The notes under the pieces: model-generated
Told to the model about the DNA's origin: nothing
The model's input: the letters and a program-made list of their open reading frames with translations, nothing else
Databases searched by the model: none
Source of the DNA: Rikenellaceae bacterium
Lineage (GTDB): Bacteria; Bacteroidota; Bacteroidia; Bacteroidales; UBA932
Reading direction: 5' to 3'
Assembly: GCA_012800665.1 (NCBI GenBank)
Contig: JAAZIW010000041.1
Coordinates: 1 to 5,705, forward strand
Length of the DNA stretch: 5,705 nucleotides
Shown here: positions 1-5,705 of the stretch, in pieces
How positions within the stretch are numbered: the stretch's first letter is position 1
Layout of the letters: the number at the start of each line of letters is the position of its first letter
Program-made: the position numbers and the translations under genes

Positions 1-3000
1 GTTCTAAAGAATAGAGGCGCAGGTTGAAGTTGAAGCTCATGTCGCTCAGACTGCGCATTGCTATGCCGCCGCTCAGCACCGCCCTGCCGGAATTGTCATC
101 CGCTATGGCTATGTCATCGAAATGCAGACCGCTGTTGTCTATATGGAAGGGGCCGTTGATGGTGTATGAGACGCCTGTAGGCGCCACTTTCATGCGGGCA
201 TAATCGATTGAGGTGTTCTGGCTATAGACTTTAAGGCTGTCGATATTGCCGCTGGCATATACAGTGCCTGTAAGCCCTCCCGAAAGCTCGCTCAGGTATT
301 TGCCGACGAAAGGTTGGGCCATTATCAGATTCATTCCATCCAGATTGGCCTTCAGCTCAAGATTGCGGGTGGTTGGATGGTAGATTCCGGAGGCCTTTAT
401 GGCTTCATTCCCATCTACCAAATTCCTCACAAACAAATTAACCTTATCTCCCTTTGAATCCCATACTCCTGCAGCCCGTATTATTCCCGCAGGTGCGCCG
501 CCCACCATCAAAGAGTCGCAGTTGAGGAAGCCGAGAGCCTGCATTCCGCCGTTGAGAGGGGAGGAGATGACAGCTGTACCGCTGGTGCGGCCTCCTATAT
601 CGTAGTTTTGACGGGTGAAATAGTTTATTACCGATAGGTCAACATTGCTTACATCTATCGCTAAGGTGTCGGCTGAGTTCATGGAGATGCCGCCGTCTAT
701 GCTGAGGGATTGCTTGCCGTTATGGATGCGGAATCCGTCTATTTTAGCCATGCCGTAGCGCCAGCTTATCAGCGATTCCTCTATATTCCATTGCTGTCCT
801 CCAAAGCGCAGGAAGGAGGAGAGGGGCCTTGCGTTTATGCAAATACGGTCTTCTTTGTCGCGGGAAAGTTCGGCGGTGATATAGAGTTCCCCCAAGTTGT
901 CAATCCCTTTAATGCCGTCATAGGAAAAGCCGGTGAACATGGAATTGTCTTTGGCATAGGCGGTCAGGGCGACATTGGAGAAGCTTATATCGTTAAGATT
1001 CATTTCTTCGCTGAGCACAAGGGCGTTAAGGCTGCTGTCGAAATTGTCGAAATTAATGTCGAGATTTTTGAGGTAATTGGAGCGCCATACCACAAGGGAA
1101 GAGTTGAGATTGGCGCTGAGTCCGCCGTATTCGCCGACCTCAAGCATAAGGGCGGTGGAGTCCGCCACATATAAACCCGGAAGCAGGTAGGACAGCAGGT
1201 CGCGGGTGTCCCCAAGGCTCAGGGAAAGGTCGCAGCGCATATCCTTATCTTTTATTTTTGCCTTTCCGACAGGGTAGAGGGCCGAAAGTTCGCGTTTTAT
1301 GCTTATGTCTTGAAGACTGTTGAAAAGTTCGAAGATATTGCGGTTCCCGAAGTATTCCCCGTTTGCAAATGAGGACCTGAGGTTGAGCATGTAATTGTCG
1401 CCGCTGGCTATGGCTTCCATGGAGATGTCGCCGAGCTCTTTGCGCCCCAATTCGTTTTCCACAGTTAAGTCGTGTATGGAGAGGATGCCTGATTCTCTAT
1501 TGTGGAAATCGGCATCAATGGAGCCGGAAATGCGGCTTTTGCCCCGCCTGTCGATGTTGATGGCCTGAAGGTCGGCGTAGGCGATGCTGCCCGAAAAGTT
1601 GAAAGCTCCGCCCGTTTTGGAGTTTCCTTGAAGCATCAAATTCAGGTTGGGGTCTACGCAAATCAAGCGCCCCTCCATGGCTTCGGTGGAATATTTGCCC
1701 TGCGCCCTTATGCCTGTGTATTCGTAGCCGTTCACGCCCAATTTATCCACCAAAAGTGAATCCAAAATAATTGAAGGGCCCTTTTTGCCGAGAGTGGCGC
1801 GGAAACCTGTTTCGGCCGTGCAATCGCCGAGAGCCTTTTGCGAAAGCAATTCTCCGAGTCCTAAATTGCGTGTGCTCAAAGTGCCCTTGAGATATGTAGG
1901 CCGTTTGGGATTACTAAGGTCTCGGATAGCCATTCTGAACTTGGCGCGGCCGATTCGCGAGCCTAAATTCCCCGTGACATCAAGGCGGTTGAGAGGCCCT
2001 TTTGCCTTTGCGCTGAACGAAAATACGCGAGTCGGAGCTATGGTGGAAAGCTTGGCTTTTATGCCTATATGTTTAAGCAGACGCTGCAAGCCCTTGGTGG
2101 TGAAGGTAAGATTGTTTATTTTGGCATCAGTAAGCAGATTCTGCATATCCGGAATGCCGGTAAGGATTGCGGATACATCTCCTTTAATGCCGCTCAACGG
2201 CTCGGTAAAGCGGAGGCGCTCGATTTCCATATCGGAGAGATAGCCCTTGGCGTGGCTTTTTCCCATTTGAAGGGTGATGTCCACATCGGGGATGTCGGCA
2301 AAGGCGTGGATGCTATGGGCGGAAAGGGTGCCGGAGTCTATTATGAGTTCCTGACGGATTTTATTGAGGAAGTCGTGGAAGTCGTATTTAACATTATCCC
2401 AGCCCATGGAGTATAGGGGGGCTTTGAGGTCTGACCATTCATCTATGAGATGGATTTTTTCTATTGTGGCCTTGCCCATTCCCACTCTGGCCCTTCCTGT
2501 AAGGCTTTTTATTACATAGCCGCATTTTTCTTTGGCGGAGAACCTATCCACTATGCCGGACATCCGCCCGCCCGTGTATTTTACATTGTGAGCCTTGAAT
2601 TTTGCCGTCACATCAAGGTCAGACCAATTTATTCCGCCTTTTCTATGAGGGATGGGCATTACATAATTGGTCATGCGGTAGCGCATGCCGTTCACGGATA
2701 GTTTTTTGATTTGGAAGAGGTCGGGAGTGGAGGCATAACCATCAGGTTCTTTTTCTTCGAAACCGAAGATTCTGTCAAGATTTGTTCTGGTTCCGAGGGC
2801 TCTGCTGCTGTCGGGCTCTATTGCGAGGTGGAAAAGCGCATCTTGAATTCTTACGCGGCTGAAGTATACTCCTCCGCCGAGAAGGCTTGCCGTGGAGATT
2901 TTCCCCGAAATGCTTTTTGCCCTGAAGAGAGTGTCCACAGGATTGTCCCTGCTGTAGGGTGCATTGTCAAGGACTACTATGTCGGTGATTTTGAAGGAGT

Positions 3001-3190
3001 TGACAAGTTCTACTGATACGCTGCCGAGCTCTACTTTTCCCTGCCAATCCGCTTCTAATTTTTTCAGCACCCGTTCTGCAATGCTTGTCTGGACTTCGGA
3101 AGTTTGCACAAAGAGCCAGCCTGTTCCAAGCAGGATAAGTACGAAGCCGAATATTCGTACCGTCAGGTCTGATCTCCTTTTTGTGTTCAT
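1..3190 (-). CDS. tamB: TamB-family translocation/assembly module protein (AsmA-like/DUF490), C-terminus missing
   Basis: This is one open frame of 1063 codons from ATG at 3190 down to the left edge; I read every triplet and found no stop. An in-frame TAG at 3208-3206 lies just upstream, so this ATG is the first possible Met start. The N-terminus is MNTKRRSD, a basic stretch, followed by one hydrophobic segment (about residues 11-28, IFGFVLILLG) that fits an inner-membrane signal anchor. Next comes the AsmA/TamB-type start 'GKVELGSVSVELVNSFKITDIVVLDN' region (about residues 50-75), then some 900 residues of alternating short hydrophobic/polar strands, as in the beta-rich groove of this family. 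From about residue 960 (YLSELSGGLTGTVYASG, then IDYARMKVAPTGVSYTI) it resembles the start of the conserved C-terminal TamB domain. Bacteroidota homologues are usually about 1400-1700 residues, so several hundred are off-window. Family members span the periplasm and are linked to outer-membrane protein assembly and phospholipid transport; the exact role here is inferred. It is divergent from tsaD. Confidence 0.88.
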   Translation of the reverse strand, partial: MNTKRRSDLTVRIFGFVLILLGTGWLFVQTSEVQTSIAERVLKKLEADWQGKVELGSVSVELVNSFKITDIVVLDNAPYSRDNPVDTLFRAKSISGKISTASLLGGGVYFSRVRIQDALFHLAIEPDSSRALGTRTNLDRIFGFEEKEPDGYASTPDLFQIKKLSVNGMRYRMTNYVMPIPHRKGGINWSDLDVTAKFKAHNVKYTGGRMSGIVDRFSAKEKCGYVIKSLTGRARVGMGKATIEKIHLIDEWSDLKAPLYSMGWDNVKYDFHDFLNKIRQELIIDSGTLSAHSIHAFADIPDVDITLQMGKSHAKGYLSDMEIERLRFTEPLSGIKGDVSAILTGIPDMQNLLTDAKINNLTFTTKGLQRLLKHIGIKAKLSTIAPTRVFSFSAKAKGPLNRLDVTGNLGSRIGRAKFRMAIRDLSNPKRPTYLKGTLSTRNLGLGELLSQKALGDCTAETGFRATLGKKGPSIILDSLLVDKLGVNGYEYTGIRAQGKYSTEAMEGRLICVDPNLNLMLQGNSKTGGAFNFSGSIAYADLQAINIDRRGKSRISGSIDADFHNRESGILSIHDLTVENELGRKELGDISMEAIASGDNYMLNLRSSFANGEYFGNRNIFELFNSLQDISIKRELSALYPVGKAKIKDKDMRCDLSLSLGDTRDLLSYLLPGLYVADSTALMLEVGEYGGLSANLNSSLVVWRSNYLKNLDINFDNFDSSLNALVLSEEMNLNDISFSNVALTAYAKDNSMFTGFSYDGIKGIDNLGELYITAELSRDKEDRICINARPLSSFLRFGGQQWNIEESLISWRYGMAKIDGFRIHNGKQSLSIDGGISMNSADTLAIDVSNVDLSVINYFTRQNYDIGGRTSGTAVISSPLNGGMQALGFLNCDSLMVGGAPAGIIRAAGVWDSKGDKVNLFVRNLVDGNEAIKASGIYHPTTRNLELKANLDGMNLIMAQPFVGKYLSELSGGLTGTVYASGNIDSLKVYSQNTSIDYARMKVAPTGVSYTINGPFHIDNSGLHFDDIAIADDNSGRAVLSGGIAMRSLSDMSFNFNLRLYSLE

Positions 3191-3224
3191 ACTTCTATTG
3201 TAAGTCTATCGCAGAATAGTTGTA

Positions 3225-3240
3225 TCCTACAAAAATAGGA
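3225..3240. repeat. Short inverted repeat over the tamB -7 element
   Basis: The arms TCCTA (3225-3229) and TAGGA (3236-3240) are perfect inverted copies with a 6-base spacer, CAAAAA. The repeat encloses the putative minus-strand -7 element. It could be a small operator, but arms this short arise by chance in AT-rich intergenic DNA. Confidence 0.3.
3230..3237 (-). promoter_or_regulatory. Putative Bacteroidota-type -7 element for tamB
   Basis: Read on the minus strand this is TATTTTTG, an exact match to the Bacteroidota consensus TAnnTTTG. Transcription would begin near 3224, leaving a leader of about 35 nt before the tamB ATG at 3190. I see no TTG-type -33 element at the usual 19-21 bp distance, so the call rests on one half-site in an AT-rich region and on its position. 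Confidence 0.45.
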
Positions 3241-3249
3241 AATAATTAT

Positions 3250-3257
3250 TAAATTTG
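3250..3257 (+). promoter_or_regulatory. Putative Bacteroidota-type -7 element for tsaD
   Basis: TAAATTTG matches TAnnTTTG exactly and is followed 10 bases later by the tsaD ATG. Using the spacing of the better-defined SRP RNA promoter in this window (start 5-6 nt after the final G), transcription would begin at about 3262-3263, giving a leader of only about 5 nt. There is no good -33 box at 19-21 bp; the nearest TTG (3220-3222) is 27 bp away. A chance match is possible. Confidence 0.42.
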
Positions 3258-3267
3258 CCCATCTAAT

Positions 3268-4290
3268 ATGGCGGACATTATTTTAGGGATAGAATCTTCT
3301 TGCGATGACACTTCTGCGGCCGTAATTTCTGATGGCTGGCTGCTCTCCAATGTGACGGCATCGCAAGATGTTCACAAGGCGTACGGCGGAGTGGTGCCGG
3401 AGCTTGCATCCCGCGCTCATGAGCAAAATATTGTTCCTGTGGTTTCCGAGGCGCTCAAAAGGGCAGGGGTAAAGAAAGAGGAACTTAGCGCAATAGCTTT
3501 CACGCGAGGACCCGGCTTGCTCGGCTCGCTGCTTGTGGGCACTTCCTTTGCCAAATCCTTGGCTCTCGCCCTAGATGTTCCAATCGTGATGGTGAATCAT
3601 CTTCAAGGCCATATCTTAGCTGGATTTTTAAAAGAGCAGGGCGTGCCTGTAGTGCAGCCGTCTTTTCCTTATCTATGCCTTTTGGTTTCCGGCGGAAATT
3701 CGCAGATAGTAAGAGTGGATTCTTATCTTGAATTCGAGATTTTAGGGCAGACCATAGATGATGCCGTAGGGGAGGCTTTCGATAAATGCTCGAAAATGAT
3801 GGGTCTCGGCTACCCGGGCGGCCCTGTCATCGACAAACTTGCCAAACTCGGCAATCCCAATCGCTTCAAGTTTGCAAAGCCCCATGTGGCAGGGTTGGAT
3901 TATAGTTTCAGTGGGATAAAAACATCTCTGCTTTATTTTGTCAGGGACGAAATGGCAAAGGACCCCGGTTTTATTGAGAAGAATAAGGAAGACATCTGCG
4001 CATCTTTCCAAAAAGCCCTTATCGATATCCTTATGGATAAACTACTCAAGGCCGTGAAACAGACAGGCATAAAAGAGATAAGCATAGGAGGGGGAGTGGC
4101 TGCAAACAGCGAGCTCAGGAGCCGTATCAGTGAGGAGGGCAAAAAGCGAGGCTGGTACACTTATCTTCCTCCGCTTAAATTCACTACCGACAATGCCGCC
4201 ATGATTGCGATAGCAGGCTATTATCATTATCTTGCCGGCGAGCGTACGCCCCTTGACATTGTTCCGGTTTCACGAATGGCGGATTTTTAG
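3268..4290 (+). CDS. tsaD: tRNA N6-adenosine threonylcarbamoyltransferase TsaD
   Basis: This cytoplasmic enzyme transfers the threonylcarbamoyl group from threonylcarbamoyl-AMP (made by TsaC) to A37 of tRNAs that read ANN codons, giving t6A. In bacteria it works with TsaB and TsaE, neither of which is in this window. The 340-residue product has the normal family length and is complete. Visible Kae1/TsaD hallmarks are the N-terminal ASKHA-type phosphate motif GIESSCDDTSAA (7-18), the metal-binding HLQGH motif with H111 and H115, LVSGGNSQ (139-146), the DDAVGEAFDK stretch (164-173), GYPGGP (181-186), FSGIKT (214-219), GGGVAANS (274-281) and the third metal ligand D308 in TDNAAMIA. No key residue is missing. 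The start is secure because the conserved N-terminus begins at residue 3 and the next in-frame Met is residue 108. No Shine-Dalgarno sequence precedes it. It is divergent from tamB and probably monocistronic. Confidence 0.98.
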   Translation: MADIILGIESSCDDTSAAVISDGWLLSNVTASQDVHKAYGGVVPELASRAHEQNIVPVVSEALKRAGVKKEELSAIAFTRGPGLLGSLLVGTSFAKSLALALDVPIVMVNHLQGHILAGFLKEQGVPVVQPSFPYLCLLVSGGNSQIVRVDSYLEFEILGQTIDDAVGEAFDKCSKMMGLGYPGGPVIDKLAKLGNPNRFKFAKPHVAGLDYSFSGIKTSLLYFVRDEMAKDPGFIEKNKEDICASFQKALIDILMDKLLKAVKQTGIKEISIGGGVAANSELRSRISEEGKKRGWYTYLPPLKFTTDNAAMIAIAGYYHYLAGERTPLDIVPVSRMADF

Positions 4291-4344
4291 TTTAGACGCT
4301 CTTTACAGGCTGCTTTGCCCCTTTTTTAACTTCGGCTTTTAAAT

Positions 4345-4358
4345 CGGCTCGGCCGTTT
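4345..4358 (+). terminator. Possible weak terminator after tsaD
   Basis: CGGC and GCCG (4345-4348 and 4352-4355) can form a 4-bp GC hairpin with a TCG loop, followed by TTTCTTT. The stem is short and the U-tract interrupted, so it is only a candidate. Another T-run at 4322-4327 has just a 3-bp GGC/GCC stem before it. Apart from these, 4291-4374 shows nothing recognisable. Confidence 0.25.
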
Positions 4359-4374
4359 CTTTATCTTCAGTTTA

Positions 4375-4404
4375 TTGTAAATCTGCAAATTGTTTGTAAC
4401 TTTG
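4375..4404 (+). promoter_or_regulatory. Bacteroidota-type promoter for the SRP RNA
   Basis: A -33 box TTG (4375-4377) lies exactly 19 bp from TAACTTTG (4397-4404), a perfect TAnnTTTG -7 element. This is the canonical layout for the primary sigma factor of Bacteroidota. The closing helix of the SRP RNA begins 5-6 bases after the final G, which independently fits the expected transcription start at about 4409-4410. It is the best-supported promoter in the window. Confidence 0.82.
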
Positions 4405-4408
4405 CCGT

Positions 4409-4507
4409 GGGGAAAGTCGTACACGACCAGCTCCCTCCGAATTCCCCCAGGGTAGGAATGCAGCAAGGGTAGGAGGTCGTAGCGGTGCGATGTATCAAGC
4501 TTTCCCT
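4409..4507 (+). ncRNA. ffs: Signal recognition particle RNA, small bacterial (4.5S) type
   Basis: This is the RNA scaffold of the bacterial SRP; it binds Ffh and helps direct nascent membrane proteins to FtsY. Domain IV is clear: a GGAA tetraloop (4455-4458) closed by GUA (4452-4454) and UGC (4459-4461), then the internal loop with 5' AGG (4449-4451) and 3' AGCA (4462-4465), then a CCC/GGG helix (4446-4448 with 4467-4469). Further out, ACGACC (4423-4428) pairs with GGUCGU (4475-4480), and the terminal helix GGGAAAG (4410-4416) pairs perfectly with CUUUCCC (4500-4506). The length of about 98 nt fits the small form without an Alu domain. The 5' end is inferred from the promoter and the terminal helix and could be off by a few bases. 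Confidence 0.93.
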
Positions 4508-4514
4508 TTTTTTT
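4500..4514 (+). terminator. SRP RNA 3' end and U-tract terminator
   Basis: The 3' strand of the SRP RNA terminal helix (CTTTCCC) runs straight into eight Ts (4507-4514). The long rod-like RNA itself would act as the terminator hairpin. The tract ends only 6 bases before the ATG of the next gene, so readthrough may feed that gene. Confidence 0.6.
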
Positions 4515-4520
4515 ATTTAT

Positions 4521-5705
4521 ATGTATTCGGATATTATCGTTATTGGCGCAGGCGCTTCAGGCCTTATGGCTGCTTATAGCGCCGCACGCACTCTTGTGGA
4601 TGCAGGCTCTTCCGCACAGGTTACGCTTTTGGAGAAGATGCCCCGCGCCGGACGCAAAATCATGATAACGGGGAAAGGGCGCTGCAATTTCTGTAATGTA
4701 AAAGATTGGAATTCGTTCAGTTCGCATATCCGTAGCAACCCGAATTTTGTAAAACCTTCATTTTTTAATTTTTCCCCTGCAAACTCCCTCAGCTTTTTCG
4801 AGGGTTTGGGTATGCCTGTGGTGGTGGAGCGCGGCGACAGGGCTTATCCCGCAAGTTATCGTTCCGCTGATGTGGTGGATACGCTTGTCCGAGCCTGCCA
4901 CGGCCTCGGTGTTAAAATCGAAAGCGAGGTGGAGGTTAAGGAGATTATATTTGATGGTGAGCGCTTTGCTGTTTCATCCGCTTTGGGCTTAAATTTTACT
5001 TGCGACAAATTGATTATCGCTACCGGCGGTCTCAGTTATCCGACTACGGGCTCTACCGGTGACGGCTATGCTTTCGCTCAAACTGCCGGCCACTCCCTTG
5101 CACCTCTCTTTCCCGCCCTTACCGCATTGGTGCCAAAAGGGTATAAAGTAAAGCCCTCCGCCTCTACCCACTCGCCTCAATTTTCACCTCAATCTGCAGA
5201 TTTACCCAAATCTACCCTTCCATCCCAATCCGCCCTTCCATCCCAATCCGCTAATTTGCCCCATCATATAGACAGAACGCTTCCTCTTAGCGGAACAGGT
5301 AAGATGCTTTGCGGGATTCAACTTAAAAATGTGGCCGCTCACTTGCTTGTAGATGGTGTTCCGGCTCAAAGCGAGTTTGGCGATGTGGATTTTACAGATG
5401 GTGGAATTGAAGGTCCTGTCGGCTTCCAAATCAGCAGAAAAGCGGTTAAAACGATTATAAACGGCTCTAAAGTGACTGTGGTGCTGGACCTTAAGCCGGG
5501 TGTCCCGCTCGCAGAATTATCCGCCCGCGTAAAAGAGCTTTGGCAAGAGGTGGATAAGGACAAGCGCAGCATCGGACTTCGCGAAAAAGAAAAATGCCGT
5601 ATTCTGCTCGGGAAACTTATGCCCTGGGACCTGATTCCGGCATTCCGCGCCATGAATCCCGGTATTACCACTTTGGAGCAACGCGGCAGGAGCGACTCAA
5701 AGCTA
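4521..5705 (+). CDS. HI0933/YhiN-family FAD-dependent oxidoreductase (BaiN-like), C-terminus missing
   Basis: This is an open frame of 395 codons running off the right edge. The product is a cytoplasmic flavoprotein of the HI0933/YhiN family, often annotated as an aminoacetone oxidase-like or NAD(P)/FAD-dependent oxidoreductase; its substrate is not known from sequence. The N-terminal Rossmann motif is DIIVIGAGASG (G9, G11, G14), with the ribose-binding acid E38 in LLEK. The family signature GRKIMITGKGRCNFCN follows at 44-59, RGDRAYPAS lies near residue 110, and the second FAD motif ATGG (167-170) leads into SYPTTGSTGDGY. The later GPVGFQIS segment is also typical. Homologues are about 400 residues; this one is still about 100 short of its expected end because residues about 206-256 are an added Pro/Ser/Gln-rich insertion. 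The start is well fixed by the Rossmann motif; no Shine-Dalgarno sequence or separate promoter is visible between the SRP RNA and the ATG. Confidence 0.92.
   Translation, partial: MYSDIIVIGAGASGLMAAYSAARTLVDAGSSAQVTLLEKMPRAGRKIMITGKGRCNFCNVKDWNSFSSHIRSNPNFVKPSFFNFSPANSLSFFEGLGMPVVVERGDRAYPASYRSADVVDTLVRACHGLGVKIESEVEVKEIIFDGERFAVSSALGLNFTCDKLIIATGGLSYPTTGSTGDGYAFAQTAGHSLAPLFPALTALVPKGYKVKPSASTHSPQFSPQSADLPKSTLPSQSALPSQSANLPHHIDRTLPLSGTGKMLCGIQLKNVAAHLLVDGVPAQSEFGDVDFTDGGIEGPVGFQISRKAVKTIINGSKVTVVLDLKPGVPLAELSARVKELWQEVDKDKRSIGLREKEKCRILLGKLMPWDLIPAFRAMNPGITTLEQRGRSDSKL
5215..5250 (+). repeat. Exact 18-bp tandem duplication within the flavoprotein gene
   Basis: Two identical, directly adjacent 18-bp units (5215-5232 and 5233-5250, each CCCTTCCATCCCAATCCG) encode LPSQSA twice (residues 233-244). 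The unit is a multiple of three, so the frame is kept. More diverged relatives flank it: the CAATCTGCAGATTT stretch near 5190-5204 resembles CAATCCGCTAATTT near 5244-5257, and CCTCAA occurs twice between 5174 and 5193. Together they suggest growth by replication slippage. Confidence 0.9.

Noticed and set aside
1..3190. Possible frameshift or pseudogene state of tamB, because the protein resembles others only weakly along much of its length.
   Set aside because: Reading every codon showed no stop or frame change across 1063 codons. Weak conservation of the central beta-rich region is normal for this family.
399..3203. A series of plus-strand open frames of about 70-150 codons (for example 710-1174, 1502-1759, 1785-2243, 2069-2416, 2450-2701, 2711-3016) that could be read as genes.
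   Set aside because: All lie opposite the single 1063-codon tamB frame. Most are in the codon-aligned antisense register, which stays open simply because TTA, CTA and TCA codons are rare in tamB. Their products show no recognisable family and they have no promoter signals.
3742..4227. Three minus-strand open frames opposite tsaD.
   Set aside because: tsaD is complete with all its catalytic motifs in the plus frame; the antisense products resemble nothing and are shadows.
4405..4510. The structured non-coding stretch considered as a riboswitch leader or tmRNA.
   Set aside because: The GGAA tetraloop, AGCA internal loop, closing terminal helix and length of about 98 nt match the small SRP RNA; no tag-peptide frame or tRNA-like end is present.
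5190..5260. Short repeats suggestive of a CRISPR array or mobile-element end.
   Set aside because: The exact repeats are adjacent without spacers, have an 18-bp period that keeps the reading frame, and no cas gene, inverted terminal repeat or target-site duplication is visible.
4989..5671. Minus-strand open frames opposite the flavoprotein, including one with a GLGWKGG-like repeat.
   Set aside because: The repeat is only the antisense reading of the 18-bp duplication, and the plus-strand frame carries clear FAD-binding motifs on both sides of it.

Overview
The window reads as an ordinary chromosomal segment of a Bacteroidota bacterium, most likely of the Bacteroidales. The clues are promoter -7 elements of the Bacteroidota type (TAnnTTTG, seen exactly three times in front of genes), no Shine-Dalgarno sequence before any of the three start codons, a very long TamB-like protein of the Bacteroidota type, and a divergent tamB-tsaD arrangement that I recall as common in this group. 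The genus cannot be read from the sequence.

Layout. Positions 1-3190 (minus strand) hold the first 1063 codons of one uninterrupted gene for a TamB-family envelope protein; its C-terminus lies beyond the left edge. I checked this frame triplet by triplet and found no stop. A 77-bp divergent intergenic region (3191-3267) carries back-to-back promoter -7 elements. Positions 3268-4290 (plus) hold complete tsaD, the catalytic subunit that makes the t6A tRNA modification. Positions 4291-4408 are non-coding, with at most a weak terminator, then a near-perfect promoter. About 4409-4507 is the small bacterial signal recognition particle (SRP) RNA (4.5S type, ffs), ending in a U-tract. From 4521 to the right edge (plus) runs a HI0933/YhiN-family flavoprotein, 395 codons and still open.

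The genes do not form one pathway. TsaD serves translation fidelity, the SRP RNA serves membrane-protein targeting, TamB serves envelope biogenesis or lipid transport, and the flavoprotein has no settled role. No mobile element, CRISPR array, tRNA, rRNA or defence-like cassette is visible.

The points worth a second look are a repeat-driven Pro/Ser/Gln-rich insertion of about 50 residues inside the flavoprotein, the nearly leaderless promoter geometry of tsaD, an inverted repeat over the tamB -7 element, and the close coupling of the SRP RNA terminator to the flavoprotein start. I found no convincing evidence of an undescribed multi-gene system.
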